Assembly (NCBI GenBank): GCA_958298945.1
Contig: OY282608.1
Coordinates: 22,979,933 to 23,043,932, forward strand
DNA from: Atherix ibis
Taxonomy: Eukaryota > Arthropoda > Insecta > Diptera > Athericidae
Reading direction: 5' to 3'
DNA: 64,000 nt
How positions within the stretch are numbered: position 1 is the first letter of the stretch; each line of letters starts with the position of its first letter. Positions 1 to 13,060 of the stretch are shown piece after piece. The notes under the pieces were generated by a model that worked only from the letters and a program-made list of their open reading frames with translations, was not told where the DNA came from and made no database searches. Made by a program: the position numbers and the translations under genes.

Positions 1-218
1 AACAAACCAACAAACCAACAAGCCAACAAGCCAACAAACCAACAAACCAACAAGCCAACAATCCAACAAGCCAACAAACCAACAAACCAACAAGCCAACA
101 AACCAACAAACCAACAAACCAACAAACCAACAAGCCAACAAGCCAACAAACCAACAAACCAACAAAGCAACAAGCCAACAAACCAACAAGCCAACAAACC
201 AACAAACAAACAAACCAA
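1..218. repeat. Left-edge octamer stretch before first landmark
   Basis: Plain A-type and G-type octamers plus one CCAACAAT near position 60 and one GCAACAAG near 171. It resembles the stretches that precede the landmark at 1691 (for example around 1440-1690), so it is probably the left-truncated part of the unit repeated there. Nothing else is visible. Confidence 0.8.
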
Positions 219-985
219 GTAACCAAAAAGCCAACAAACTAACAAACCAACAAGCCAACAAGCCAACAAACCAACAAACCAACAAAGCAACAAACCAACA
301 AACCAACAAACCAACAAACCAACAAGCCAACAAGCCAACAAACCAACAAACTACAAACCAACAAACGAACTAACCAACAAACCAACAAGCCAACAAGCCA
401 ACAAACCAACAAACCAACAAACCAACAAACCAACAAACTAAGTAACCAAGAAGCCAACAAACAAACAAACCAACAAGCCAACAATCCAACAAGCCAACAA
501 ACCAACAAGCCAACAAACCAACAAACCAACAAACCAAAAAACCAACAAACCAACAAACCAACAAACCAACAAACCAACAAACCAACAAACCAACAAACCA
601 ACAAGCCAACAAGCCAACAAACCAACAAACCAACAAACCAACAAGCCAACAAACCAAAAAGCCAACAAAACAACAAACCAACAAACCAAGTAACCAAAAA
701 GCAAACAAACTAACAAACCAACAAGCCAACAAGCCAACAAACCAATAACCCAACAAAGCAACAAGCCAACAAGCCAACAAACCAACAAACCAACAAACCA
801 ACAAACCAACAAGCCAACAAGCCAACAAACCAACAAGCCAACAAACCAACAAACCAACAAACCAACAAGCCAACAAACCAACAAACCAACAAGCCAACAA
901 ACCAACCAACCAACAAACCAACAAGCCAACAAACCAACAAACCAACAAACTAAAAAACCAACAAACCAACAAACCAACAAACCAA
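219..985. repeat. P0: left copy of a 1,472-base-offset direct duplication
   Basis: Landmarks at 219 (CCAAGTAA then CCAAAAAG), 351 (7-mer CTACAAA), 442 (CTAAGTAA) and 690 recur at 1691, 1823, 1914 and 2162, each exactly 1,472 bases (184 octamers) later. After about 780-890 the offset falls to 1,456 (for example 950 to 2406), a net loss of two octamers. The - strand reading frames 239-697 and 1711-2169 have identical 152-residue translations, which shows how little the copies have diverged. The P0 match fades near 985. Confidence 0.9.
351..357. repeat. 7-mer CTACAAA, a phase-shifting lineage marker
   Basis: A one-base-short octamer, CTACAAA instead of CTAACAAA, is followed by CCAACAAA and CGAACTAA. 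It occurs at 351, 1823, 3628, 6036, 7937, 25655, 28092 and 28979, all in P blocks. The intact form in the same context is at about 40675, 42953, 48487, 55380 and 57196, so the deletion is derived and marks the P lineage. Confidence 0.9.
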
Positions 986-1081
986 CAAACTAACAAACCA
1001 ACAAGCCAACAAACCAACAAACCAACAAACCAACAAACCAACAAGCCAACAAGCCAACAAACCAACAAACCAACAAACCAA
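690..1081. repeat. ~390-base P subunit marked by CCAATAACCC (first of a series)
   Basis: The subunit starts with CCAAGTAA, CCAAAAAG, GCAAACAA-type octamers, then CCAATAACCC followed by AACAAAGCAAC, and usually a CCAACCAACCAAC slip and a CTAAAAAA octamer. The CCAATAACCC marker occurs at 742, 2214, 2598, 4003, 6427, 6811, 8247, 24673, 25982, 28419 and 29322. Five intervals between successive subunit starts are 384-392 bases (48-49 octamers): 690-1082, 2162-2546, 2546-2938, 6375-6759 and 6759-7143. A sixth, 24621-25005, is 384. All copies lie in P-type blocks only. Confidence 0.85.
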
Positions 1082-1193
1082 GTAACCAAAAAGCCAACAA
1101 ACTAACAAACCAACAAGCCAACAAACTAACAAACCAACAAGCCAATAAACCAACAAACCAGCAAGCAAACAAACCAATAAACCAACAAAACAA

Positions 1194-1914
1194 GTAACCA
1201 ACAAACCAACAAACCATCAAACGAACAAAGCAACAAACCAACAAGCCAACAAACCAACAAGCCAACAAACCAACAAACCAACAAACCAACATGCCAACAA
1301 ACCAACAAACTAAGTAACCAACAAGCCTACAAACCAACAAAACAAACAAACCAACATGCCAACAAACCAACAAACTAAGTAACCAACAAGCCAACAAACC
1401 AACAAACCAACAAGCCAACAATCCAACAAACCAACAAACCAACAAACCAACAAGCCAACAATCCAACAAGCCAACAAACCAACAAACCAACAAGCCAACA
1501 AGCCAACAAACCAACAAACCAACAAGCCAACAATCCAACAAGCCAACAAACCAACAAACCAACAAGCCAACAAACCAACAAACCAACAAACCAACAAACC
1601 AACAAGCCAACAAGCCAACAAACCAACAAACCAACAAAGCAACAAGCCAACAAACCAACAAGCCAACAAACCAACAAACAAACAAACCAAGTAACCAAAA
1701 AGCCAACAAACTAACAAACCAACAAGCCAACAAGCCAACAAACCAACAAACCAACAAAGCAACAAACCAACAAACCAACAAACCAACAAACCAACAAGCC
1801 AACAAGCCAACAAACCAACAAACTACAAACCAACAAACGAACTAACCAACAAACCAACAAGCCAACAAGCCAACAAACCAACAAACCAACAAACCAACAA
1901 ACCAACAAACTAAG
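1194..1914. repeat. Module M, copy 1
   Basis: The landmarks are GTAAC at 1194, CTAAGTAA at 1314, CTAAGTAA at 1379, CCAAGTAA-CCAAAAAG at 1691 and CTAAGTAA at 1914, giving intervals of 120, 65, 312 and 223. A CCATCAAA-CGAACAAA-GCAACAA element lies at 1214 and CCAACATG precedes the CTAAGTAA octamers. The same spacing recurs more than 50 kb away in the T units. Confidence 0.85.
1214..1236. repeat. Recurrent element CCATCAAA-CGAACAAA-GCAACAA
   Basis: Three consecutive variant octamers stay linked dozens of times (for example from 1214, 3382, 4371, 4771, 5435 and 61172), most often shortly after a GTAAC landmark. It holds one of the few recurrent CpG sites of the array. Variants at that CpG are CA (near 3079, 7284 and 25144) and TG (near 61180). 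No known protein-binding site was recognised. Confidence 0.8.
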
Positions 1915-4900
1915 TAACCAAGAAGCCAACAAACAAACAAACCAACAAGCCAACAATCCAACAAGCCAACAAACCAACAAGCCAACAAACCAACAAACCA
2001 ACAAACCAAAAAACCAACAAACCAACAAACCAACAAACCAACAAACCAACAAACCAACAAACCAACAAACCAACAAGCCAACAAGCCAACAAACCAACAA
2101 ACCAACAAACCAACAAGCCAACAAACCAAAAAGCCAACAAAACAACAAACCAACAAACCAAGTAACCAAAAAGCAAACAAACTAACAAACCAACAAGCCA
2201 ACAAGCCAACAAACCAATAACCCAACAAAGCAACAAGCCAACAAGCCAACAAACCATTAAACCAACAAACCAACAAACCAACAAGCCAACAAGCCAACAA
2301 ACCAACAAACCAACAAACCAACAAGCCAACAAACCAACAAACCAACAAGCCAACAAACCAACCAACCAACAAACCAACAAGCCAACAAACCAACAAACCA
2401 ACAAACTAAAAAACCAACAAACCAACAAACCAACAAACCAACAAACCAACAAACCAACAAGCCAACAAGCCAACAAACCAACAAACCAACAAACCAACAA
2501 GCCAACAAACCAAAAAGCCAACAAAACAACAAACCAACAAACCAAGTAACCAAAAAGCAAACAAACTAACAAACCAATAAGCCAACAAGCCAACAAACCA
2601 ATAACCCAACAAAGCAACAAGCCAACAAGCCAACAAACCAACAAACCAACAAGCCAACAAACCAACAAACCAACAAGCCAACAAGCCAACAAACCAACAA
2701 ACCAACAAACCAACAAGCCAACAAACCAACAAACCAACAAGCCAACAAACCAACCAACCAACAAACCAACAAGCCAACAAACCAACAAACCAACAAACTA
2801 AAAAACCAACAAAGCAGCAAACCAACAAACCAACAAACCAACAAACCAACAAGCCAACAAGCAAACAAACCAACAAACCAACAAACCAACAAGCCAACAA
2901 ACCAACAAGCCAACAAACCAACAAACCAACAAACCAAGTAACCAAAAAACCAACAAACTAACAAACCAACAAGCCAACAAACCAACAAGCCAACAAGCCA
3001 ACAAACCAACAAACCGACAAAGCAACAAACCAAAAAACCAACAAACCAAAAAACCAACAAACCAACAAACCATCAAACAAACAAAGCAACAAGCCAACAA
3101 GCCAACAAACCAACAAACCAACAAGCCAACAAACCAACAAACCAACAAACCAACAAACCAACAAGCCAACAAGCCAACAAACCAACAAACGAACAAACCA
3201 ACAAACCAACAAACCAACAAGCCAACAAACCAACAAACCAACAAACCAACATGCCAACAAACCAACAAACTAAGTAACCAACAAGCCAACAAACCAACCA
3301 ACCAACAAGCCAACAAGCCAACAAACGAACAAACCAACAAACCAACAAACCAACAAACCAAGTAACCAACAAACCAACAAACCATCAAACGAACAAAGCA
3401 ACAAACCAACAAACCAACAAACCAACAAGCCAAGACCAACAAAACAACAAACCAAGTAACCAAAAAGCCAACAAACTAACAAACCAACAAGCTAACAAAC
3501 CAACAAACCAACAAACCAACAAGCCAACAAACCAACAAACAAACAAACCAACATACCAACAAACCAACAAACCAACAAACCAAAAAACCAACAAACCAAC
3601 AAGCCAACAAGCTAACAAACCAACAAACTACAAACCAACAAACGAACTAACCAGCAAACCAACAAGCCAACAAGCCAACAAACCAACGAACCAACAAACC
3701 AAAAAACTAAGTAACCAACAAGCCAACAAACAAACAAACCAACAAGCCAACAAGCCAACAAGCCAACAAACCAACAAGCGAACAAACCAACAAACCAACA
3801 AACCAAAAAACCAACAAACCAACAAACCAACAAACCAACAAACCAACAAACCAACAAACCAACAAGCCAACAAGCCAACAAACCAACAAACCAACAAACC
3901 AAGAAGCCAACAAACCAACAAGCCAACAAAACAACAAACCAACAAACCAAGTAACCAAAAAGCAAACAAACTAACAAACCAACAAGCCAACAAGCCAACA
4001 AACCAATAACCCAACAAAGCAACAAGCCAACAAGCCAACAAACCAACAAACCGACAAGCCAACAAACCAACAAACCAACAAGCCAACAAGCCAACAAACC
4101 AACAAACCAACAAACCAACAAGCCAACAAACCAACAAACCAACAAGCCAACAAACCAACAAACCAACAAACCAACAAGCCAACAAACCAACAAACCAACA
4201 AGCCAACAAACCAACAAACCAACAAACCAAGTAACCAAAAAACCAACAAACTAACAAACCAACAAGCCAACAAACCAACAAGCCAACAAGCCAACAAGCC
4301 AACAAACCAACAAACCAACAAAGCAACAAACCAAAAAACCAATAAACCAAAAAACCAACAAACCAACAAACCATCAAACGAACAAAGCAACAAGCCAACA
4401 AGCCAACAAACCAACAAACCAACAAGCCAACAAACCAACAAACCAACAAGCCAACAAGCCAACAAACCAACAAACCAACAAACCAACAAGCCAACAAACC
4501 AACAAACCAACAAGCCAACAAACCAACAAACCAACAAACCAACAAACCAACAAGCAAACAAGCCAACAAACCAACAAACGAACAAGCCAACAAACCAACA
4601 AACCAACAAGCCAACAAACCAACAAACCAACAAACCAACATGCCAACAAACCAACAAACTAAGTAACCAACAAGCCAACAAACCAACAAACCAACAAGCC
4701 AACAAGCCAACAAACCAACAAACCAACAAACCAACAAACCAACAAACCAAGTAACCAACAAACCAACAAACCATCAAACGAACAAAGCAACAAACCAACA
4801 AACCAACAAACCAACGAGCTAACAAACCAACAAACAAATAAACCAACAAACCAACAAACAAATAAACCAACAAACCAACAAACCAACAAACCAACAAACC

Positions 4901-5170
4901 AACAAACCAACAAGCCAAAAAACCAACAAACCAACAAACTAACAAACCAACAAGCCAACAAACCAACAAACCAACAAACCAACAAACCAACAAGCCAACA
5001 AGCCAACAAACCAACAAACCAACAAACCAAGTAACCAAAAAGCCAACAAACTAACAAACCAACAAGCCAACAAACTAACAAACCAACAAGCCAATAAACC
5101 AACAAACCAGCAAGCAAACAAACCAATAAACCAACAAACCAACAAGCCAACAAACCAACAAACCAACAAA

Positions 5171-8100
5171 CTAAAAAACCAACAAACCAACAAACCAACA
5201 AACCAACAAACTAACAAACCAACAAGCCAACAAACCAACAAACCAACAAACCAACAAACCAACAAGCCAACAAGCCAACAAACCAACAAACCAACAAACC
5301 AAGTAACCAAAAAGCCAACAAACTAACAAACCAACAAGCCAACAAACTAACAAACCAACAAGCCAATAAACCAACAAACCAGCAAGCAAACAAACCAATA
5401 AACCAACAAAACAAGTAACCAACAAACCAACAAACCATCAAACGAACAAAGCAACAAACCAACAAGCCAACAAACCAACAAGCCAACAAACCAACAAACC
5501 AACAAACCAACATGCCAACAAACCAACAAACTAAGTAACCAACAAGCCTACAAACCAACAAAACAAACAAACCAACATGCCAACAAACCAACAAACTAAG
5601 TAACCAACAAGCCAACAAACCAACAAACCAACAAGCCAACAATCCAACAAACCAACAAACCAACAAACCAACAAGCCAACAATCCAACAAGCCAACAAAC
5701 CAACAAACCAACAAGCCAACAAGCCAACAAACCAACAAACCAACAAGCCAACAATCCAACAAGCCAACAAACCAACAAGCCAACAAACCAACAAACCAAC
5801 AAACCAACAAACCAACAATCCAACAAGCCAACAAACCAACAAACCAACAAAGCAACAAGCCAACAAACCAACAAGCCAACAAACCAACAAACCAACAAAC
5901 CAAGTAACCAAAAAGCCAACAAACTAACAAACCAACAAGCCAACAAGCCAACAAACCAACAAACCAACAAAGCAACAAACCAACAAACCAACAAACCAAC
6001 AAACCAACAAGCCAACAAGCCAACAAACCAACAAACTACAAACCAACAAACGAACTAACCAACAAACCAACAAGCCAACAAGCCAACAAACCAACAAACC
6101 AACAAACCAACAAACCAACAAACTAAGTAACCAACAAGCCAACAAACAAACAAACCAACAAGCCAACAAGCCAACAAGCCAACAAACCAACAAGCCAACA
6201 AACCAACAAACCAACAAACCAAAAAACCAACAAACCAACAAACCAACAAACCAACAAACCAACAAACCAACAAACCAACAAACCAACAAGCCAACAAGCC
6301 AACAAACCAACAAACCAACAAACCAACAAGCCAACAAACCAAAAAGCCAACAAAACAACAAACCAACAAACCAAGTAACCAAAAAGCAAACAAACTAACA
6401 AACCAACAAGCCAACAAGCCAACAAACCAATAACCCAACAAAGCAACAAGCCAACAAGCCAACAAACCAACAAACCAACAAACCAACAAACCAACAAGCC
6501 AACAAGCCAACAAACCAACAAACCAACAAACCAACAAGCCAACAAACCAACAAACCAACAAGCCAACAAACCAACCAACCAACAAACCAACAAGCCAACA
6601 AACCAACAAACCAACAAACTAAAAAACCAACAAACCAACAAACCAACAAACCAACAAACCAACAAACCAACAAGCCAACAAGCCAACAAACCAACAAACC
6701 AACAAACCAACAAGCCAACAAACCAAAAAGCCAACAAAACAACAAACCAACAAACCAAGTAACCAAAAAGCAAACAAACTAACAAACCAACAAGCCAACA
6801 AGCCAACAAACCAATAACCCAACAAAGCAACAAGCCAACAAGCCAACAAACCAACAAACCAACAAGCTAACAAACCAACAAGCCAACAAGCCAACAAACC
6901 AACAAACCAACAAACCAACAAGCCAACAAACCAACAAACCAACAAGCCAACAAACCAACCAACCAACAAACCAACAAGCCAACAAACCAACAAACCAACA
7001 AACTAAAAAACCAACAAAGCAGCAAACCAACAAACCAACAAACCAACAAACCAACAAGCCAACAAGCAAACAAACCAACAAACCAACAAACCAACAAGCC
7101 AACAAACCAACAAGCCAACAAACCAACAAACCAACAAACCAAGTAACCAAAAAACCAACAAACTAACAAACCAACAAGCCAACAAACCAACAAGCCAACA
7201 AGCCAACAAACCAACAAACCGACAAAGCAACAAACCAAAAAACCAACAAACCAAAAAACCAACAAACCAACAAACCATCAAACAAACAAAGCAACAAGCC
7301 AACAAGCCAACAAACCAACAAACCAACAAGCCAACAAACCAACAAACCAAGAAGCCAACAAGCCAAGAAACCAACAAACCAACAAACCAACAAGCCAACA
7401 AACCAACAAACCAACAAGCCAACAAACCAACAAACCAACAAACCAACAAACCAACAAACCAACAAGCCAACAAGCCAACAAACCAACAAACGAACAAACC
7501 AACAAACCAACAAACCAACAAGCCAACAAACCAACAAACCAACAAACCAACATGCCAACAAACCAACAAACTAAGTAACTAACAAGCCAACAAACCAACC
7601 AACCAACAAGCCAACAAGCCAACAAACGAACAAACCAATAAACCAACAAACCAACAAACCAAGTAACCAACAAACCAACAAACCATCAAACGAACAAAGC
7701 AACAAACCAACAAACCAACAAACCAACAAGCCAAGACCAACAAAACAACAAACCAAGTAACCAAAAAGCCAACAAACTAACAAACCAACAAGCTAACAAA
7801 CCAACAAACCAACAAACCAACAAGCCAACAAACCAACAAACAAACAAACCAACATACCAACAAACCAACAAACCAACAAACCAACAAACCAAAAAACCAA
7901 CAAACCAACAAGCCAACAAGCTAACAAACCAACAAACTACAAACCAACAAACGAACTAACCAGCAAACCAACAAGCCAACAAGCCAACAAACCAATGAAC
8001 CAACAAACCAAAAAACTAAGTAACCAACAAGCCAACAAACAAACAAACCAACAAGCCAACAAGCCAACAAGCCAACAAACCAACAAGCAAACAAACCAAC

Positions 8101-9096
8101 AAACCAACAAACCAAAAAACCAACAAACCAACAAACCAACAAACCAACAAACCAACAAACCAACAAGCCAACAAAACAACAAACCAACAAACCAAGTAAC
8201 CAAAAACAAACAAACTAACAAACCAACAAGCCAACAAGCCAACAAACCAATAACCCAACAAAGCAACAAGCCAACAAGCCAACAAACCAACAAACCGACA
8301 AGCCAACAAACCAACAAACCAACAAGCCAACAAGCCAACAAACCAACAAACCAACAAACCAACAAGCCAACAAACCAACAAACCAACAAGCCAACAAACC
8401 AACAAACCAACAAACCAACAAGCCAACAAACCAACAAACCAACAAGCCAACAAACCAACAAACCAACAAACCAAGTAACCAAAAAACCAACAAACTAACA
8501 AACCAACAAGCCAACAAACCAACAAGCCAACAAGCCAACAAGCCAACAAACCAACAAACCAACAAAGCAACAAACCAAAAAACCAATAAACCAAAAAACC
8601 AACAAACCAACAAACCATCAAACGAACAAAGCAACAAGCCAACAAGCCAACAAACCAACAAACCAACAAGCCAACAAACCAACAAACCAACAAGCCAACA
8701 AGCCAACAAACCAACAAACCAACAAACCAACAAGCCAACAAACCAACAAACCAACAAGCCAACAAACCAACAAACCAACAAACCAACAAACCAACAAGCA
8801 AACAAGCCAACAAACCAACAAACGAACAAGCCAACAAACCAACAAACCAACAAGCCAACAAGCCAACAAACCAACAAACCAACAAACCAACAAACCAACA
8901 AACCAAGTAACCAACAAACCAACAAACCATCAAACGAACAAAGCAACAAACCAACAAACCAACAAACCAACGAGCCAACAAACCAACAAACAAATAAACC
9001 AACAAACCAACAAACAAATAAACCAACAAACCAACAAACCAACAAACCAACAAACCAACAAACCAACAAGCCAAAAAACCAACAAACCAACGAACC
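5171..9096. repeat. P2: ~4 kb higher-order unit, right copy
   Basis: This is the second copy of P1. Its landmarks lie at 5303, 5415, 5535, 5600, 5904, 6127, 6375, 6759, 7143, 7575, 7663, 7757, 8020, 8196, 8475 and 8907. Relative to P1 it has gained ~96 bases between 7143 and 7575. It has lost ~64 bases before 8196 and 88 bases near 8850, where the CCAACATG-CTAAGTAA block found at 4640-4663 is missing. A single-base deletion in the CCAAAAAG-GCAAACAA step near 8200 is private to this copy. Confidence 0.9.
5415..6127. repeat. Module M, copy 2
   Basis: Landmarks at 5415, 5535, 5600, 5904 and 6127 give intervals of 120, 65, 304 and 223. It is the P2 partner of copy 1. The near-identical CCAACAAAACAAACAAA slip following the first CTAAGTAA (about 1335 and 5556) is shared by the two. 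Confidence 0.85.
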
Positions 9097-9698
9097 AACA
9101 AGCCAACAAGCCGACAAACCAACAAAGCAACAAACCAATAAGCCAACAAACCAACAAACCAACAAGCCAACAAACCAACAAACAAATAAACCAACAAACC
9201 AACAAACCAACAAACCAACAAACCAACAAACCAAAAAACCAACAAACCAACAAGCCAACAAACCAACAAACTAACAAACCAACAAACCAACTAACCAACA
9301 AACCAACAAACTAAGTAATCAACAAGCCAACAAACCAACAAACCAACAAGCCAACAAGCCAACAAACCAACAAACCAACAAGCCAACAAACCAACAAACG
9401 AACAAACTAACAAACCAACAAACCAACAAACCAACAAACCAACAAGCCAACAAACCAACAAACCAACAAACTAACAAACCAAGTAACCAACAAGCCAACA
9501 AACCAACAAACCAACAAGCCAACAAGCCAACAAACCAACAAACCAACAAGCCAACAAACCAACAAACCAACAAACCAACAAACGAACAGACTAACAAGCC
9601 AACAAACCAACAAACCAACAAACCAACAAGCCAACAAATCAACAAGCCAAAAAACCAACAAACCAACAAACCAACAAACCAACAAACCAACAAACCAA
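9097..9698. repeat. Octamer stretch joining P2 to the Q super-units
   Basis: Landmarks at 9315 (CTAAGTAA followed by TCAACAAG) and 9483. The same CTAAGTAA-TCAACAAG step is at 12627, 27202 and 30518, so this stretch is the right end of a Q-like unit whose left part is missing. A CCGACAAA and CAAATAAA cluster lies at 9110-9190. Confidence 0.7.
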
Positions 9699-12600
9699 TA
9701 ACTAAAAAGCCAACAAACTAACAAACCAACAAGCCAACAAGCCAACAAGCCAACAAACCAACAAACCAACAAGCCAACAAACCAACAAGCCAACAAACCA
9801 ACAAACCAACAAGCCAACAAGCCAACAAACCAATAAACCAACAAACCAACAAGCCAACAAACCAACAAACCAACAAGCCAACAAACCAACAAACCAACAA
9901 ACCAACAAGCCAACAAACCAACAAACCAACAACCCAAAAAACCAACAAACCAACAAGCCAACAAACCAACAAACTAACAAGCCAACAAGCCAACAAACCA
10001 ACAAACCAACAAACCAACAAGCCAACAAACCAAGAAACCAACAAGCCAACAAACCAACAAACCAACAAACCAACAAACCAACAAACCAACAAACCAACAA
10101 ACCAACAAACCAACAAGCCAACAAACCAACAAACCAACAAGCCAACAAACCAACAAACCAACAAACCAGCAAGCCAACAAACCAACAAACCAACAAACCA
10201 ACCAACCAACAAACCAAGTAACCAAAAAGCCAACAAACTAACAAACCAACAAGCCAACCAACCAACAAGCCAACAAGCGAACAAACCAACACACCAACAA
10301 AGCAAAAAAACCAAAAAACCAACAAACCAAAAAACCAACAAACCAACAAACCATCAAACGAACAAAGAAACAAGCCAACAAGCCAACAAACCAACAAACC
10401 AACAAGCCAACAAACCACCAAACCAACAAGCCAACAAGCCAACAAACCAACAAACCAACAAACCAACAAGCCAACAAACCAACAAACCAACAAGCCAACA
10501 AACCAACAAACCAACAAACCAACAAACCAACAAACCAAGTAACCAAAAAGCCAACAAACTATCAAACCAACAAGCCAACAAACCAACAAGCCAACAAGCC
10601 AACAAACCAACAAACCAGCAAAGCAACAAACCAAAAAACCAACAAACCAAAAAACCAACAAACCAACAAACCAACCAGCCAACAAACCAACAAACCAACA
10701 AGCCAACAAGCCAACAAACCAACAAACCAACAAACCAACAAACCAACAAGCCAACAAACCAACAAACCAACAAGCCAACAAACCAACAAACCAACAAACC
10801 AACAAACCAACAAGCCAACAAGCCAACAAACCAACAAACGAACAAGCCAACAAACCAACAAACCAACAAGCCAACAAACCAACAAACCAACAAACCAACA
10901 TACCAACAAACCAACAAACTAAGTAACCAACAAGCCAACAAACCAACAAACCAACAAACCAACAAGCCAACAAGCCAACAAACCAACAAACCAACAAACC
11001 AACAAACCAACAAACCAAGTAACCAACAAACCAACAAACCATCAAACGAACAAAGCAACAAACCAACAAACCAACAAACCAACAAGCCAACAAACCAACA
11101 AACCAACAAACCAAGTAACCAACAAACCAACAAACCAACAAACCAAAAAACCAACAAACCAACGAACCAACAAGCCAACAAGCCAACAAACCAACAAACC
11201 AACAAACCAACAAACCAACAAGCCAACAAACCAACAAACCAACAAACCAACAAGCCAACAAACCAACAAACAAATAAACCAACAAACCAACAAACCAACA
11301 AACCAACAAACCAACAAACCAACAAACCAAAAAACCAACAAACCAACAAGCCAACAAACAAACAAACCAACAAACCAGCAAGCCAACAAACCAACAAACC
11401 AACAAACCAACAAACCAACAAACCAACAAACCAACAAGCCAACAAGCCAACAAACCAACAAACCAACAAACCAACAAGCCAACAAACCAACAAGCCAACA
11501 AACCAACAAACCAATTAACCAAAAAGCCAACAAACTAACTAACCAACAAGCCAACCAACCAACAAGCCAACAAGCCAACAAACCAACAAACCAACAAAGC
11601 AACAAATCAAAAAACCAACAAACCAAAAAACCAACAAACCAACAAATCATCAAACGAACAAAGTAACAAGCCAACAAGCCAACAAACCAACAAACCAACA
11701 AGCCAACAAACCAACAAACCAACAAGCCAACAAGCCAACAAACCAACAAACCAACAAACCAACAAGCCAACAAACCAACAAACCAACAAGCCAACAAACC
11801 AACAAACCAACAAACCAACAAGCCAACAAACCAACAAACCAACAAAGCAACAAACCAAAAAACCAATAAACCAAAAAACCAACAAACCAACAAACCATCA
11901 AACGAACAAAGCAACAAGCCAACAAGCCAACAAACCAACAAACCAACAAACCAACAAGCCAACAAACCAACAAACCAACAAGCCAACAAACCAACAAACC
12001 AACAAACCAACAAACCAACAAGCAAACAAGCCAACAAACCAACAAACGAACAAGCCAACAAACCAACAAACCAACAAGCCAACAAACCAACAAACCAACA
12101 AACCAACATGCCAACAAACCAACAAACTAAGTAACCAACAAGCCAACAAACCAACAAACCAACAAGCCAACAAGCCAACAAACCAACAAACCAACAAACC
12201 AACAAACCAACAAACCAAGTAACCAACAAACCAACAAACCATCAAACGAACAAAGCAACAAACCAACAAACCAACAAACCAACAAGCCAACAAACCAACA
12301 AACAAATAAACCAACAAACCAACAAACAAATAAACCAACAAACCAACAAACCAACAAACCAACAAACCAACAAACCAACAAGCCAAAAAACCAACAAACC
12401 AACGAACCAACAAGCCAACAAACCGACAAACCAACAAAACAACAAACCAACAAGCCAACAAACCAACAAACCAACAAGCCAACAAACCAACAAACAAATA
12501 AACCAACAAACCAACAAACCAACAAACCAACAAACCAAAAAACCAACAAACCAACAAGCCAACAAGCCAACAAACCAACAAACTAACAAACCAACAAACC

Positions 12601-13060
12601 AACTAACCAACAAACCAACAAACTAAGTAATCAACAAGCCAACAAACCAACAAACCAACAAGCCAACAAGCCAAAAAACCAACAAACCAACAAGCCAACA
12701 AACCAACAAACCAACAAACTAACAAACCAACAAACCAACAAACCGACAAACCAACAAGCCAACAAACCAACAAACAAATAAACCAACAAACCAAAAAACC
12801 AACAAACCAACAAACCAACAAGCCAACAAACCAACAAACCAACAAACTAACAAACCAAGTAACCAACAAGCCAACAAACCAACAAACCAACAAGCCAACA
12901 AGCCAACAAACCAACAAACCAACAAGCCAACAAACCAACAAACCAACAAACCAACAAACGAACAGACCAACAAGCCAACAAACCAACAAACCAACAAACC
13001 AACAAGCCAACAAATCAACAAGCCAAAAAACCAACAAACCAACAAACCAACAAACCAACA
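9699..13060. repeat. Q1: higher-order super-unit
   Basis: The unit starts with a shortened octamer step CCAATAACTAAAAAG at about 9697, then landmarks 10218, 10539, 10923, 11019, 11115, a CCAATTAA octamer near 11512, then 12131, 12219, 12627 and 12859. The run 10539-10923-11019-11115 reappears at 14138-14522-14618-14714 with a constant offset of 3,599 bases. A seven-A run near 10313 is a private one-base expansion. Q1 is shorter than Q2, mainly through missing octamers before 10218 and between 11512 and 12131. Confidence 0.85.

Larger units (their letters stand above)
950..4940. repeat. P1: ~4 kb higher-order unit, left copy
   Basis: Landmark positions 1082, 1194, 1314, 1379, 1691, 1914, 2162, 2546, 2938, 3274, 3362, 3456, 3711, 3951, 4231 and 4751 recur in the same order in P2. 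The offset drifts in steps: 4221, 4213, 4205, 4301, 4309, 4245, 4244, 4156. Most steps are multiples of 8 (whole-octamer gains or losses); a few odd bases are small indels. P1 contains module M at its left, two consecutive ~388-base subunits (2162-2546 and 2546-2938), a 6-mer phase slip at 3430-3435 and a 7-mer at 3628-3634. Confidence 0.9.

Noticed and set aside
742..751. CCAAT boxes (CCAATAAA, CCAATAAC, CCAATTAA)
   Set aside because: CCAAT is one change from the consensus CCAAC, so chance matches are expected, and no promoter or transcript start is visible nearby.
3290..3310. CCAACCAACCAAC tracts (also near 903, 2360, 10200 and 24830) as a separate tetranucleotide microsatellite
   Set aside because: They are short shortened-octamer steps inside the array, repeated in homologous positions, and not an independent repeat.
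4830..4870. AATAAA polyadenylation hexamers on the + strand, here and in every CAAATAAA or CCAATAAA octamer
   Set aside because: They are one or two substitutions from the consensus octamer and occur throughout without any gene or downstream element.
7995..8498. ATG-started frame on the + strand (167 codons), also 20866-21336 and 33717-34088
   Set aside because: Same artefact on the other strand: rotations of PTNQQTNK opened by a chance ATG in a CCAATGAA or CCAACATG octamer.
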